DNA of 64,000 nt from Chryseobacterium phosphatilyticum (GTDB lineage: Bacteria; Bacteroidota; Bacteroidia; Flavobacteriales; Weeksellaceae): positions 524,381 through 588,380 of the forward strand of contig NZ_PPED02000004.1 of assembly GCF_002899825.2 (NCBI RefSeq), read 5' to 3'. Below are positions 62,301 to 64,000 of the stretch, in pieces. Under the pieces are notes generated by a model. The model worked only from the letters and a program-made list of their open reading frames with translations, was not told the DNA's origin and searched no databases. Position numbers and translations under genes: made by a program. How positions within the stretch are numbered: position 1 is the stretch's first letter; each line of letters begins with the position of its first letter.

Positions 62301-64000
62301 AAGAAATCATCATGAATACCAATACCAGAAGCGTCTAATCCAAGAACTTCTCCATAGATCTGACATAACTTCTCCTGTAATTCAGTCTCAGGGGCTGTGT
62401 ATTCTCTGCCTCCTGTAAATTCAGGTTCTGGTAAGGCTCTTCTGTCTAATTTTCCATTGATGGTTAATGGTAATGAGGTTAAGTGAACAAACGCTGCAGG
62501 AACCATATATTCTGGTAACACCTCTGATAAGAATGTGGTAAGATCGTTTACTTCATTTGCTTTTTCTGAGATATAGTATCCAACAAGGTATTTCAATCCG
62601 GCTTTATTTTCTTTGGCCAGAACCACAGCTTGTTTTACTTCCGGGTATTCCTGAAGTCTGTTTTCTATTTCACCTAATTCAATTCTATAGCCCCGGATCT
62701 TCACCTGGAAGTCATTTCTTCCAATATATTCCAGTTCGCCATCAGCAAGATAGCGGACTAAATCTCCGGTTTTGTATAGGACTCCATTCGTTCCCTGCTC
62801 TTTCTCTTCCAAGGTCTGGAAAGGATTGCTGATGAAACGTTCGGCGGTAAGTTCTTCACGATTCAGATAGCCTCTTGCTATTCCGGCTCCGCCTACATAC
62901 AATTCTCCTACTGCTCCTACCGGAACGGCTCGAAGGTGTTTATCTAGGATATACATGCCCTGATCCGGAATATTCTCCCCAATTAATGAGGCTTTATCCA
63001 AGTCGTCTGCGCTCAATTTCTTGTAGGTTACATGGACGGTGGTCTCAGTAATTCCATACATATTGATGAGTGTTGGTGCAGAATGATAACGCTCATACCA
63101 AGGTTTTAAAGAGGCAAGATTTAAGGCTTCTCCTCCGAAGATCACATAGCGAAGACTGCTTAACTGTTCTTCTCTCTGAAGTGCGGTATCAATAAACTGG
63201 TAGAAGGCAGTTGGAGTTTGGTTTAATACCGTTAAGCCTTCTTCTAAACATAAGCTGAAGAATAAATTGGTGTCTTTGGTCTGTTCAGAGGATGGAACTA
63301 ATAATTTTCCACCATAGAATAAGGCTCCCCAGATTTCCCATACACTGAAGTCAAAGACATAGGAATGGAATAAGCTCCAAACGTCTTTGTCATTAAACTG
63401 ATACCAGTGATCGGTAGCACTGAACAAACGGGCTACATTACGGTGTTCCTGTAGTACTCCTTTTGGCATTCCTGTGGTTCCACTGGTGTAGATTACATAG
63501 GCCAGATGTGAGGATTCTACGGAAGTAACAGGGTTTTCAATGCTACTGTTTTCAAGAACAGTTTCCAGCTCCGGATCTTTCAAAATAAGCATGGAAGTGG
63601 TCTCTCCGCAAGCTTCAAGAACATTAAGCTCAGAGCCTAGCTGTGTAATGACAATTTTTGCACCTGTATCTGTCAGAATGTGTTTAATTCTATCAGAAGG
63701 ATATGATGGATCCATTGGTACATAAGCTCCACCGGATTTTAACACAGCCAGAATAGCCACAAGCATTTCTTCGGAACGCTCCAGACATAAAGGAATAAGA
63801 TCATCCGGCTGAATATCATACGTTTTGATAAGATAATTTGCCAAACGATTGGAACGTTCATTTAACTCACGATAAGATAATCTAATGTCCTGGTAAACAA
63901 TGGCTGTATGATCTGGTGTTCTTTCAACCTGGGTTTCAAACAATTGATGAATAGTTGTATCACTCGGATAATGAACTCCCGAAGACCATAATTTGGAAAC
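38315..64000 (-). CDS. Giant non-ribosomal peptide synthetase, seven modules with terminal TE (5' end outside window)
   Basis: One uninterrupted frame runs from the window edge to 38315: 8,561 residues, roughly 0.95 MDa at 110 Da per residue. The apparent first Met is an internal TTG (Leu), and the frame continues through the last base, so the protein starts beyond the window. Domain order: A-T-E, C-A-T, C-A-T-E, C-A-T, C-A-T-E, C-A-T, C-A-T-TE. All A domains keep YTSGTTG, GELYxGG, YKTGDL/YRTGDL and NGKLDRR/K; all T domains keep LGG(D/N)S; C domains have HHxxxDGW, E domains HHLIID(A/T)VSW. C domains after E have an LQEGFVYHAL C1 motif (DCL type), the others LSFAQERLWF (LCL type). Readout of the binding pocket gives Thr, Thr, Phe, Phe, X, Y, X. 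The TE releases the chain by hydrolysis or cyclisation. It is followed by TEII, efflux and regulator genes. Confidence 0.96.
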   Translation of the reverse strand, partial: VSKLWSSGVHYPSDTTIHQLFETQVERTPDHTAIVYQDIRLSYRELNERSNRLANYLIKTYDIQPDDLIPLCLERSEEMLVAILAVLKSGGAYVPMDPSYPSDRIKHILTDTGAKIVITQLGSELNVLEACGETTSMLILKDPELETVLENSSIENPVTSVESSHLAYVIYTSGTTGMPKGVLQEHRNVARLFSATDHWYQFNDKDVWSLFHSYVFDFSVWEIWGALFYGGKLLVPSSEQTKDTNLFFSLCLEEGLTVLNQTPTAFYQFIDTALQREEQLSSLRYVIFGGEALNLASLKPWYERYHSAPTLINMYGITETTVHVTYKKLSADDLDKASLIGENIPDQGMYILDKHLRAVPVGAVGELYVGGAGIARGYLNREELTAERFISNPFQTLEEKEQGTNGVLYKTGDLVRYLADGELEYIGRNDFQVKIRGYRIELGEIENRLQEYPEVKQAVVLAKENKAGLKYLVGYYISEKANEVNDLTTFLSEVLPEYMVPAAFVHLTSLPLTINGKLDRRALPEPEFTGGREYTAPETELQEKLCQIYGEVLGLDASGIGIHDDFFRLGGDSIISIQLVSRIRQRLDIRVSVKDIFTTRSVLKLSELMESKAKEEQTQILTEQGQLTGSLSFLPIQEWFFNLVEEGYVGDLNYWNQSFLITVPELNTEVLKQSIKLLIEKHDAFRIYYPKENNTYTQQYGIEYIPEIKDLDVSGMSSEEISKVFTEWQSHFDIVNRPLFQIGYAHGYEDGSARIFFALHHLIIDAVSWRIITEDLKNIYQNLEKGNEPEAYVKGSSYRQWTEAVKGYLLDNPEARTKELAYWTYTAGNVAKNNDILTEVSSEEYHFANLSLEESYTEKLIREIHHVYHTQINDILLSALASALSDLTGTSGHAVLLEGHGREEVFNNLDITETVGWFTSMYPLLLQTGKDVKDTVVVTKESLRSIPNNGVGYGSLVGYTEQALPKISFNYLGQLDQEESTGEKTWYISGENSGNSMGDKNRDSYIISVNGAIADGQLRFGISGYLSQDQIDLLTQKFEEYIKQIVDELTAEQKTWLTPSDTENIVGKDQLMYIQESGAVEGVYLANSLQEGFVYHALNQGDTDDAYRVQLVWDYLSEMNLDRLKEAWVYTQNQLPTLRLRFDWSEEIVQIIDQKGSLDWRYHDLSKMNKDQQEELISELTHKDRFEVYDLAKGSLFRINLFKRSEQHYTCLFSNHHAILDGWSMPIFLTLIHEAYLKLIKNQELSPAPDEAYAEAQKYLQNHKDANADFWKDYMGLLEDREDISGWIKESKKQIDLSEYKQIVDHRSIKMSIVGEQYEQLKKFTAKNGFTINAVLQYLWHKQLAIYSGTQSTVVGTTVSGRSIPVDGIESSVGLYINTLPLIVSHTEGKVADIISEIQNRISELNTHSSVNLASLQHDGRRIFSSLFVYENYPAPKGDEDNELSFVFKGSVERLDYPLGIVAYEAGDEIWLNISYEGYLFEEAMIQQLISGMNTVLDQILENSEISSEQLSYLTQEEYKTVSKLWSSGVHYPSDTTIHQLFETQVERTPDHTAIVYQDIRLSYRELNERSNRLANYLIKTYDIQPDDLIPLCLERSEEMLVAILAVLKSGGAYVPMDPSYPSDRIKHILTDTGAKIVITQLGSELNVLEACGETTSMLILKDPELETVLENSSIENPVTSVESSHLAYVIYTSGTTGMPKGVLQEHRNVARLFSATDHWYQFNDKDVWSLFHSYVFDFSVWEIWGALFYGGKLLVPSSEQTKDTNLFFSLCLEEGLTVLNQTPTAFYQFIDTALQREEQLSSLRYVIFGGEALNLASLKPWYERYHSAPTLINMYGITETTVHVTYKKLSADDLDKASLIGENIPDQGMYILDKHLRAVPVGAVGELYVGGAGIARGYLNREELTAERFISNPFQTLEEKEQGTNGVLYKTGDLVRYLADGELEYIGRNDFQVKIRGYRIELGEIENRLQEYPEVKQAVVLAKENKAGLKYLVGYYISEKANEVNDLTTFLSEVLPEYMVPAAFVHLTSLPLTINGKLDRRALPEPEFTGGREYTAPETELQEKLCQIYGEVLGLDASGIGIHDDFFSLGGNSIMAIKLISSIKRTLDTQVGVAVIFGHKTVASLSEALNDQNNIDEQVTIAPVKVNTPEEQKLSFAQERLWFIETYEGGSSAYNIPMTVRLNEKTDLSVIGKALETIVIRHEVLRTIIRSTDEGKGYQLILDQIPAIHLHEVNTKEELDREINRVSNKIFRLDEELPIEISIFRLGDHHHLSVVIHHIAFDGWSTDIFLKEIQTIYNALIKGEEPQLPEVKVQYKDFALWQRDYLSGERLDRQVDYWKTKLDDFQTLNLPVDYKRPNQVSYDGETIHFVLSPKLAQGLRKTSKDLGVSLYSLMLGGYYLMLSAYSGQDDIVVGSPIANRHHAGLEDMIGFFVNTLALRETIDAEQNIEDFILQIAQSVIEAQSHQDLPFEKLVEELGVEQDMSRHPVFQVMFGLQSFGRNTDDAEVLFHPYEGDTDYQVAKFDLSTMIDDGEETIQGMFNYAKAIFARETVKNMIDSYLYLLEQAFGNDVNLETTKLSDLRLITEDTGKKMMEEWNATEVFYPSDITIHKLFEKQVAKTPNQIAVVYQDVRLSYRELNERANRLANHLIETYGLQPDDIVPLCLNRSEQMLIAILAVLKSGAAYVPMDPSYPADRIEHILQDTVAKIILAEENTAEKVKNTSVEVISLDTIAVRAILEMGSAENPVTEVKPENLAYVIYTSGTTGLPKGVMIEHKSVANLIEQEAKEFGLKSDSVHKNCLWYANYVFDAHVWELYPSITHGHSIYILDKDKQTDLVALQQYIDENKISIATIPPVLLTKDHILPLEKMVVAGDVTNPQVMKLYKEHGVDLINAYGPTESTVCATLHHYNEDGNPLNIGGAIGNMTVYVLDDYQRPVPVGAAGELYIGGAGIARGYLNRPELTEERFISNPFQTSEQHVKGENGKLYKTGDLVRWLPNGELEYIGRNDFQVKIRGYRIELGEIENTLLSYPGIHQVAVIAKENKSGVKYLAGYYVADQVIDSVLLSEYLFETLPEYMIPGAFVHLTALPLTINGKLDKRALPEPDFTGNKEYSAPETALQKSLVEIYGEVLGINAESISIHDDFFRLGGDSIISIQLVGKIKQRLEVRLSVKEIFSSRTTAALAILMEEKKSGTEVEILTEQGILTGKVPLLPVQEWFFSEKEKGYLADSNHWNQAFLINVPELDRSLLEKSIELLIEKHDAFRLYYPLENGNYSQYYGDQKTGVKINDLDASKVSQKELSEIFTTWQEQFEIEKGPLYNIGYITGYQDKTARIFFAFHHLIIDTVSWRIILEDLRSIYQTLEKGEDYQIKKGSSYRQWVQAIKNYKSEDAESRDKELAYWNRITSQVDQSNQTLEEISGTEYHHDILLLDQSTTEKLIRGSHHVYHTEINDLLLAALSSVLTDFTGASRHAIVLEGHGREDVFTNLDITETVGWFTSMYPLLLTTGANASDTVILAKEALREIPDHGIGYGGLVGYTNHELPKIGFNYLGQLDQEDHSGEKTWSIAAEDTGLSIGKKNRDSHIISINGGVLKGQLRFSLSGYLTQQQVEQLAQSFKEQIIHVVEELSQNIRSFLTRSDIDYIIEDKQLLSVQESAEVEKIYLANSLQEGFVYHALNQGDTDDAYRVQLLWDYLSDMKVEALKEAWAYTQQQFPALRLRFDWNGEIIQIIDKKGTLDWRYQDLSTMNEEEKEKWIREATQKDRFEVYDLSKGGLFRVYLFKRSEKHYTCLFSNHHAVLDGWSMPIILTSIHDTYLKLTKKQDLNIVTDHAYIKTQEYLQQHKEGSRSFWNAYMNLLEDREDLSSLLKESHKHIDLGTYRQIKDHQAVKMTIIEEEYQQLKKFTTENGLTINAVLQYLWHNQLSVYGGVETTVVGTTVSGRSLPVDDIESSAGLFINTLPLIVQHTESKVVDIISDIQQRISELNTHSDVNLAELHQDARRIFSSLFVYENYPVPQGGDDNNELGFVFKDSVEKLDYPLGIMAFEQGESVTLKINYEGVLFEQHTMEQLIDGMKTVLAQILENWTISSNKFSHVSDNQFKLMEGWNAVESYYPSHQTIHQLFEEQVVKAPDAPALVYQDVVLSYRELNERSNRLANYLLKTYDLQPDSLVPLFLERSEHMIIAILAVLKAGAAYVPMDPSYPVERIEHILQDTGAQVVIGQESTIEKLQSLETSVLSLDNAVFQVIIRRMSPENPVTHVDSSNLAYVIFTSGTTGMPKGVMIEHRNVMNLIQQEAKEFGLIHDSDLPLRQKNCLWYANYVFDAHIWELYPAITHGHRIYLLDAEKRIDLSALQQYIKENTISIATIPPVLLTSEFILPLEKLVVAGDVTNPQIMSLYKANGVDLINAYGPTETTVCATLHHYNEDENPVNIGGPIGNMTIYVLDQYQRPVPVGAVGELYVGGAGIARGYLNRPDLTEERFISNPFQTLAQREKEENGRLYKTGDLVRMLPDGELEYIGRNDFQVKIRGYRIELGEIENTLQSYPDIRQVAVLAKENKSGLKYLAGYYVSEKNIDSILLSDYLADFLPEYMIPEAFVHMEALPLTINGKLDRRALPEPDFTGSKDFTAPQNNLEAELCRIYGEVLKLDGTTISIYDDFFRLGGNSIMAIKLISKIKQELNTQVSVTTVFTHKTVASLAMILADENQLEEQINILPAQIDSEEEQRLSFAQERLWFIESYEGGSSAYNIPITTILNENIQLEQFRQSLIKVIMRHDILRSVIRTNEKGMGYQIVTDIIPDCEIVTIGSREELENAINRSVNTIFRLDEETPVKITIFKFENRYYLSIVIHHIAFDGWSTDVFLKEVAIIYNGLIGKDSPELPELKIQYKDFALWQRNYLSGERLDQQINYWKNKFEDFQNLDLSTDFQRPLEISYEGENLYFHLTTEQAEKLRELSKNLGVSMYSLLLSGYYLMLSVYSGQHDIVVGSPIANRHHAGLEDIIGFFVNTLALREQINPKQNIRDFILQVSKSVTDAQSHQDLPFEKLVDELGVEQDTSRHPVFQVMFGLQNIEAETTNNNEEILFYPFDGEIDYQAAKFDLTTMVDDDGEGIRIMFNYAKSLFRKETIIRMAGSYQLLLEEIAQADITAQIGDLPLLSKEETTQIVENWNNTQKEHPKNLTIHQLFEKKVVETPDHTALVYQDVKLSYKELNEKANRLAHYLIENYALQPDDLVPICLDRSESILVAILAVLKAGAAYVPIDPSYPSDRIQHILEDTSAKVILTQKSSVDKIKDAGNVELICLDDVTVKAKLEIVSCENTVTQVNSGHLAYVIYTSGTTGLPKGVMIEHKSVINLIESMINAHRLQEYNEVGCYSNYVFDAFVYEAFSVLCNGNTMWLYNNDLRTSVVELNEYIKENNIQVSFIPPVLLREVVHQGTNLKLIFAGGESFPTLDKNIENIILINEYGPTEGTVCSTLHEYKEDRNPLNIGGPIPNMTAYVLDAYFRPVPVGAVGELYIGGAGIARGYLNRPELTEERFMLNPFQTIAQKEQGENARLYKTGDLVRWLPNGELEYVGRNDFQVKIRGHRIELGEIENTLLRYSGIRQVAVLTKENKSGIKYLAAYYVSGLAIDSELLSEYVSESLPEYMVPGAFVHLTAFPVTLNGKLDRKALPEPDFTGSKEYTAPETTLQKLICQIYGEVLGLEAETISIHDDFFRLGGDSIISIQLVGRIRQQLNVKLTVKEVFSARTTASLSQLIDDKKYSSEKQLLTEQGLLNGEVSFLPVQEWFFSQKERGCLKDFNHWNQAFLIHVPELNRDYLETSIQYVWERHDAFRLHYPKTEGKYGQIYRDNSFCPEISYLDASKLTPEALSQKLTDWQSDFDIEKGPLFRIGYINGYQDGSARIFFALHHLIIDAVSWRIITEDLKNIYQSVEKGDEERIRSHTKGSSYRQWVNAISSYLSEDPESRDKEITYWNSITDIVDENNTVLSRLAGTESHHGHLMLDKEMTGKLIRNTHHVYHTQINDLLLSALSSALSEMSGSSHHAVLLEGHGREEVFDNLDITETVGWFTTMYPLLLETGENLKDTIVLTKESLRNIPNNGMGYGSLIGYTGRDLPKISFNYLGQLDQEESGGEKSWFIAPEDAGSGMGSDNRDSHLISINGAVVDGQLRFGISGYLSESEILALSEGFRKYIAEIIELLSEEKRSYLTPSDVDQVVNYNQLLHIQESAEIEGVYLANSLQEGFVYHALNQGEKDDAYRVQLMWDYHTEMDIDKLQKSWKLTQEHYPSLRLRFDWNGEIVQVIDKSGNPDFRYRDISTINGQAQETLINKITYDDRFEIYDLSKGGLFRVYVFKRNEKHYSCLFSNHHAILDGWSMPVVLNAVHDAYLNLIKNQAPVLMKDDAYQATQKYLQGQKESSRSFWKRYMTLLEDQENLSSLVKEDQKNTDLGTYRHIKDHRFLSISISGDQYHLLKNFTKARGFTINAVLQYLWHKQLSIYSGSGSTVVGTTVSGRNLPVDGIESSAGLYINTLPLIVSHGEGKVVDQIAEIQERISDLNTHSDINLAELHHDGRRIFSSLFVYENYPVPKGGDNNELGFVFKDSVEKLDYPLGIMASEQGDKVTFKLNYEGALFDSGMIEQLMEGMTVVLDQILQNWEISSKEISYVSINQLKWVGNWSTLKSETLHELFEEQVVKTPDATALVFKDIRLSYRELNERSNRLAHYLMETYGIQPNSLVPMCLERSELMIIAILAVLKAGAAYVPIDPLYPSDRMEYILKDTGAKIVIGQESTAEKLYDLGTDMISLDHKTVRNLIETMSPNIPETIVTAENLAYIIYTSGTTGTPKGVMVEHRNVVNVVGQIREAYGFSEGEKMTAYTSYVFDVSVSEFFNALLYGNELHLLDENTKKDADLISQYLLSNEIAYAYLPPVMLSVLPRVDYPLLKGILYAGEPCDYETGKYWSETKKLYNLYGPTEATIYAIYKQVEHGDVHLIGRPVGNSSAYILDDSYRLLPVGAIGELYLGGAGIARGYLNQPELTKERFINNPFQTLEQKKRKENGRLYKTGDLARYLPDGNIEYIGRSDFQVKIRGYRIELGEIENRLSQYPEVKQSVVLAKENKAGLKFLVGYYVSDKDLNPDDLTEFLAETLPEYMIPGAFVHLTELPLTINGKLDRRALPEPVFTGDREYVALENELQEKLSHLYGEVLGIVPETISIHDDFFRLGGNSIMAIKLISKIKQELDVPVNVSMIFNHKTIASLAKALEDETNTEQVLITPVKVDAPEKQRLSFAQERLWFIESYEGGSGAYNIPMTVLLDESTDISLLFTAFEAIIMRHEVLRTMIRTTEDGMGYQVVTDSIPEFEITDLKTRSQLDEAINKCANKVFRLSEETPVSINIFRLEGLYYLSVVIHHIAFDGWSTDLLMKEIGTIYFALVNGNIPKLPELRIQYKDYALWQRNYLTGERLDHQIEYWKTKFDEYQSLNLPTDFHRPAEISYEGETLTFSIPEEMSGGLKAISKKLGVSLYSVMLSGYYLMLSAYSGQDDIVVGSPIANRHHAGLEDIIGFFVNTLALREKIDSKQSITDFILQVAGSVTEAQSYQDLPFEKLVEELGVEQDTSRHPVFQIMFGIQSSGSKESSAQEEKTLFHSFDGEVDYQVAKFDLTTMINDNPEAMQMTFNYAKSLFRKETIIRMADSYQFLLNQMIKSEVSEQKHIRIEELPLLSLEETKQITEMWNASQADYPSQMTIHGLFETQVLKTPDEIALVFEDRKLSYKELNQKANRLANYLIEMYDIQPDDLIPLYFERSEDVLISILAVLKTGGAYVPMDPAYPADRIKHILEDTKAKIVLTRANSDEKIEGAEVLSLNKMTKILEESSSDNPVTKVHSKNLSYVIYTSGTTGLPKGVMIEHSGVINLIGSMIKAHKLEEYKEVGCFSNYVFDAFVYEAFPALCNGNTLWLYNNELRTSVADLNEYINENKIEVSFIPPVLLREVIDYGTRLKLIYAGGENFPALDKNIDDVILVNEYGPTEGTVCATLHYFKEDNNPLNIGSSIANTTLYVLDHHQRAIPVGAIGELYIGGAGIARGYLNREDLTKERFVENPFQTSEQKEKGVNGRLYRTGDLVRWLPNGELEYMGRNDFQVKIRGYRIELGEIENTLLRYKGIRQVAVLAKENKGGVKYLAGYYVSDAVIDPRLLSEFLIESLPDYMIPNIFVHLERLPLTINGKLDRKQLPEPEFTGISEYAAPANELQKQLAEIYGDVLGLDPQSISIHDDFFKLGGNSIMVIKLISRIRALLDIQIKILDIFKERTISKLSLILANTGKEYKTISTLGGINNNPNIFLIHPGNGGSEVYQSLAEQLKSDYDCYGVDSYNLYHEEKIDNLNKLARYYLDHINLIQEQTKQDEYILLGWSLGGNIALEIASELEKRGHRKITVYLLDTILYANDQTLIDFLAFPTDEELSERLNVPIGDTHFIATKKFMSAEFTIAKESVSNNLNLTKVVLLKAMLNGDTFNESFNNNIKNSMYNNVDSIIENPDLLSVYPIEASHQMMLEKEEQILDIINKTTVKH
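38318..39050 (-). other. NRPS C-terminal thioesterase domain
   Basis: A type I TE of about 240 residues: IFLIHPGNGGSEVYQSLAEQL at the start, the nucleophile elbow GWSLGGNIALEIA (codons near 38790), the Asp region LLDTIL, and a late His in EASHQMMLE. It releases the finished peptide as acid or macrocycle; sequence alone does not decide which. Confidence 0.88.
39070..42212 (-). other. NRPS module 7: C(LCL)-A(unassigned)-T
   Basis: C domain about 40870-42212 with LSFAQERLWF and HHIAFDGWST. A domain about 39308-40783: FDAFVY, SFIPP, LIYAGG and NEYGPTEGTVC give DAYFIAEVCK, identical to module 5. T domain near 39190 with LGGNSI. There is no E domain, so the last residue is L. Confidence 0.85.
42240..45350 (-). 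other. NRPS module 6: C(DCL)-A(unassigned)-T
   Basis: C domain about 43990-45350 with LQEGFVYHAL and HHAILDGWSMP. A domain about 42465-43963: FDVSVS, YAYLPP, ILYAGE and NLYGPTEATIY give DVSYLALIYK, unlike the other A domains here and not a code I recognise. T domain near 42350 with LGGNSI. Confidence 0.83.
45375..49880 (-). other. NRPS module 5: C(LCL)-A(unassigned)-T-E
   Basis: C domain about 48530-49880 with HHIAFDGWST. A domain about 46975-48470: FDAFVY, SFIPP, LIFAGG and NEYGPTEGTVC give DAYFIAEVCK, which I cannot match to a known substrate. T domain near 46860 with LGGDSI. E domain about 45375-46712 with HHLIIDAVSW. The product unit is D-configured; the same code returns in module 7. 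Confidence 0.83.
49900..53060 (-). other. NRPS module 4: C(DCL)-A(Phe)-T
   Basis: C domain about 51690-53060 with LQEGFVYHAL and HHAVLDGWSMP. A domain about 50137-51652: FDAHIW, ATIPP, VVAGD and NAYGPTETTVC give DAWTVAAVCK, the same Phe-type code as module 3. T domain near 50020 with LGGNSI. The product unit is L-Phe. Confidence 0.85.
53080..57590 (-). other. NRPS module 3: C(LCL)-A(Phe)-T-E
   Basis: C domain about 56240-57590 with LSFAQERLWF and HHIAFDGWST. A domain about 54671-56172: FDAHVW, ATIPP, VVAGD and NAYGPTESTVC give DAWTVAAVCK, close to the GrsA Phe code (DAWTIAAICK), so Phe is predicted. T domain near 54560 with LGGDSI. E domain about 53080-54412 with HHLIIDTVSW and TVGWFTSMYP. 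The product unit is D-Phe. Confidence 0.85.
57650..60800 (-). other. NRPS module 2: C(DCL)-A(Thr)-T
   Basis: The C domain (about 59440-60800) starts VYLANSLQEGFVYHAL and has HHAILDGWSMP near 60340, fitting a domain that takes a D-configured donor. The A domain (about 57847-59387) has the same DFWNIGMVHK Thr code as module 1. The T domain at about 57640-57760 reads LGGNSIMAIKL, the non-epimerising form. Confidence 0.88.
57735..59437 (-). repeat. Copy 1 of a direct repeat of at least 1,703 bp (A domain of module 2)
   Basis: This block matches 62298-64000 at a fixed offset of 4,563 bp, with no difference found in any stretch compared and identical protein in both. It covers the C-A linker, the whole A domain and the first part of the T domain. 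Confidence 0.92.
60840..62150 (-). other. NRPS module 1 E (epimerisation) domain
   Basis: Begins ILTEQGQLTGSLSFLPIQEWFF (about 62150). The active motif HHLIIDAVSW is at about 61691-61725, followed by EGHGREE, TVGWFTSMYPLLL and SFNYLGQLDQ, the E3-E7 motifs. It converts the bound Thr to the D form before the next condensation. Confidence 0.9.
62180..64000 (-). other. NRPS module 1 (partial): A(Thr)-T
   Basis: The A domain spans about 62410 to the window edge; any C domain before it is outside. Pocket residues: FDFSVW gives D, F, W; VLNQTP gives N; VIFGGE gives I and G; NMYGITETTVH gives M, V, H; with the A10 Lys this is DFWNIGMVHK, the established Thr code. The T domain at about 62200-62330 has LGGDSI, the form seen before E domains. 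The A domain DNA appears identical to that of module 2. Confidence 0.88.
62298..64000 (-). repeat. Copy 2 of the same repeat (A domain of module 1), running to the window edge
   Basis: Identity to copy 1 starts at 62298, in the codon after HDDFF of the T domain, and reaches the last base, so the full repeat may be longer. Just left of 62298 the two copies differ at several of the first ten bases. Confidence 0.92.

Noticed and set aside
63941..63943. Apparent start codon of the NRPS gene at 63943
   Set aside because: The codon is TTG inside HQLFETQ; the frame continues through 64000 and matches the C-A linker of module 2, so the true start is outside the window.

Overview
The window is low-GC DNA that looks like a chromosome segment of a Flavobacteriia member, most likely Chryseobacterium or a close Weeksellaceae relative. 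That placement is an inference. It rests on Bacteroidota-type promoters (TTTG, then 17-23 nt, then TAnnTTTG), a fused SpmA/SpmB-like protein, 2TM-domain proteins beside a LytS/LytTR pair, a TonB receptor with a carboxypeptidase-like N-terminal domain, and the scarcity of Shine-Dalgarno sites. I see no rRNA, CRISPR array, transposase or phage gene.

Positions 1-9.9 kb hold housekeeping and envelope genes: the end of accD, a DUF6973-like protein, the SpmAB-like membrane protein, a four-helix-bundle gene next to a CTAGCAA tandem repeat, an exbB-exbD-tonB operon, a DUF885 lipoprotein, a DinB-like protein, endonuclease III and a Bcp peroxiredoxin. From 9.9 to 14.2 kb a tightly packed minus-strand operon runs tolC-sprT-manC-secreted protein-GNAT. 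folC and two tRNA-Val genes follow. From 15.9 to 19.5 kb is a minus-strand set of three glycosyltransferases with sufE and a small membrane protein. Then come clpC, an outer-membrane beta-barrel gene, mnmA and several uncharacterised genes.

From 28 to 32 kb is a signalling locus: a LytTR response regulator, a LytS-type kinase fused to a 2TM domain, three free-standing 2TM proteins and an ICMT-like methyltransferase. A TonB-dependent receptor with a small secreted protein lies beside it. A shared site (CCGAAKGGTR core) sits upstream of the kinase operon, the regulator operon and the receptor gene at near-constant helical phase from the predicted promoters. It is a candidate binding site for the regulator.

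From 35.3 kb to the end is a minus-strand biosynthetic cluster: a giant non-ribosomal peptide synthetase (NRPS) open past the window end (at least 8,561 residues), a type II thioesterase, a drug-efflux MFS transporter and an AraC regulator with a GyrI-like sensor domain. The visible assembly line is A-T-E / C-A-T / C-A-T-E / C-A-T / C-A-T-E / C-A-T / C-A-T-TE. Epimerases in every other module predict a strictly alternating D,L peptide, starting at the visible end as D-Thr, L-Thr, D-Phe, L-Phe, D-X, L-Y and ending in L-X. The first two A domains are apparently identical at DNA level over at least 1.7 kb, a sign of very recent duplication or gene conversion.
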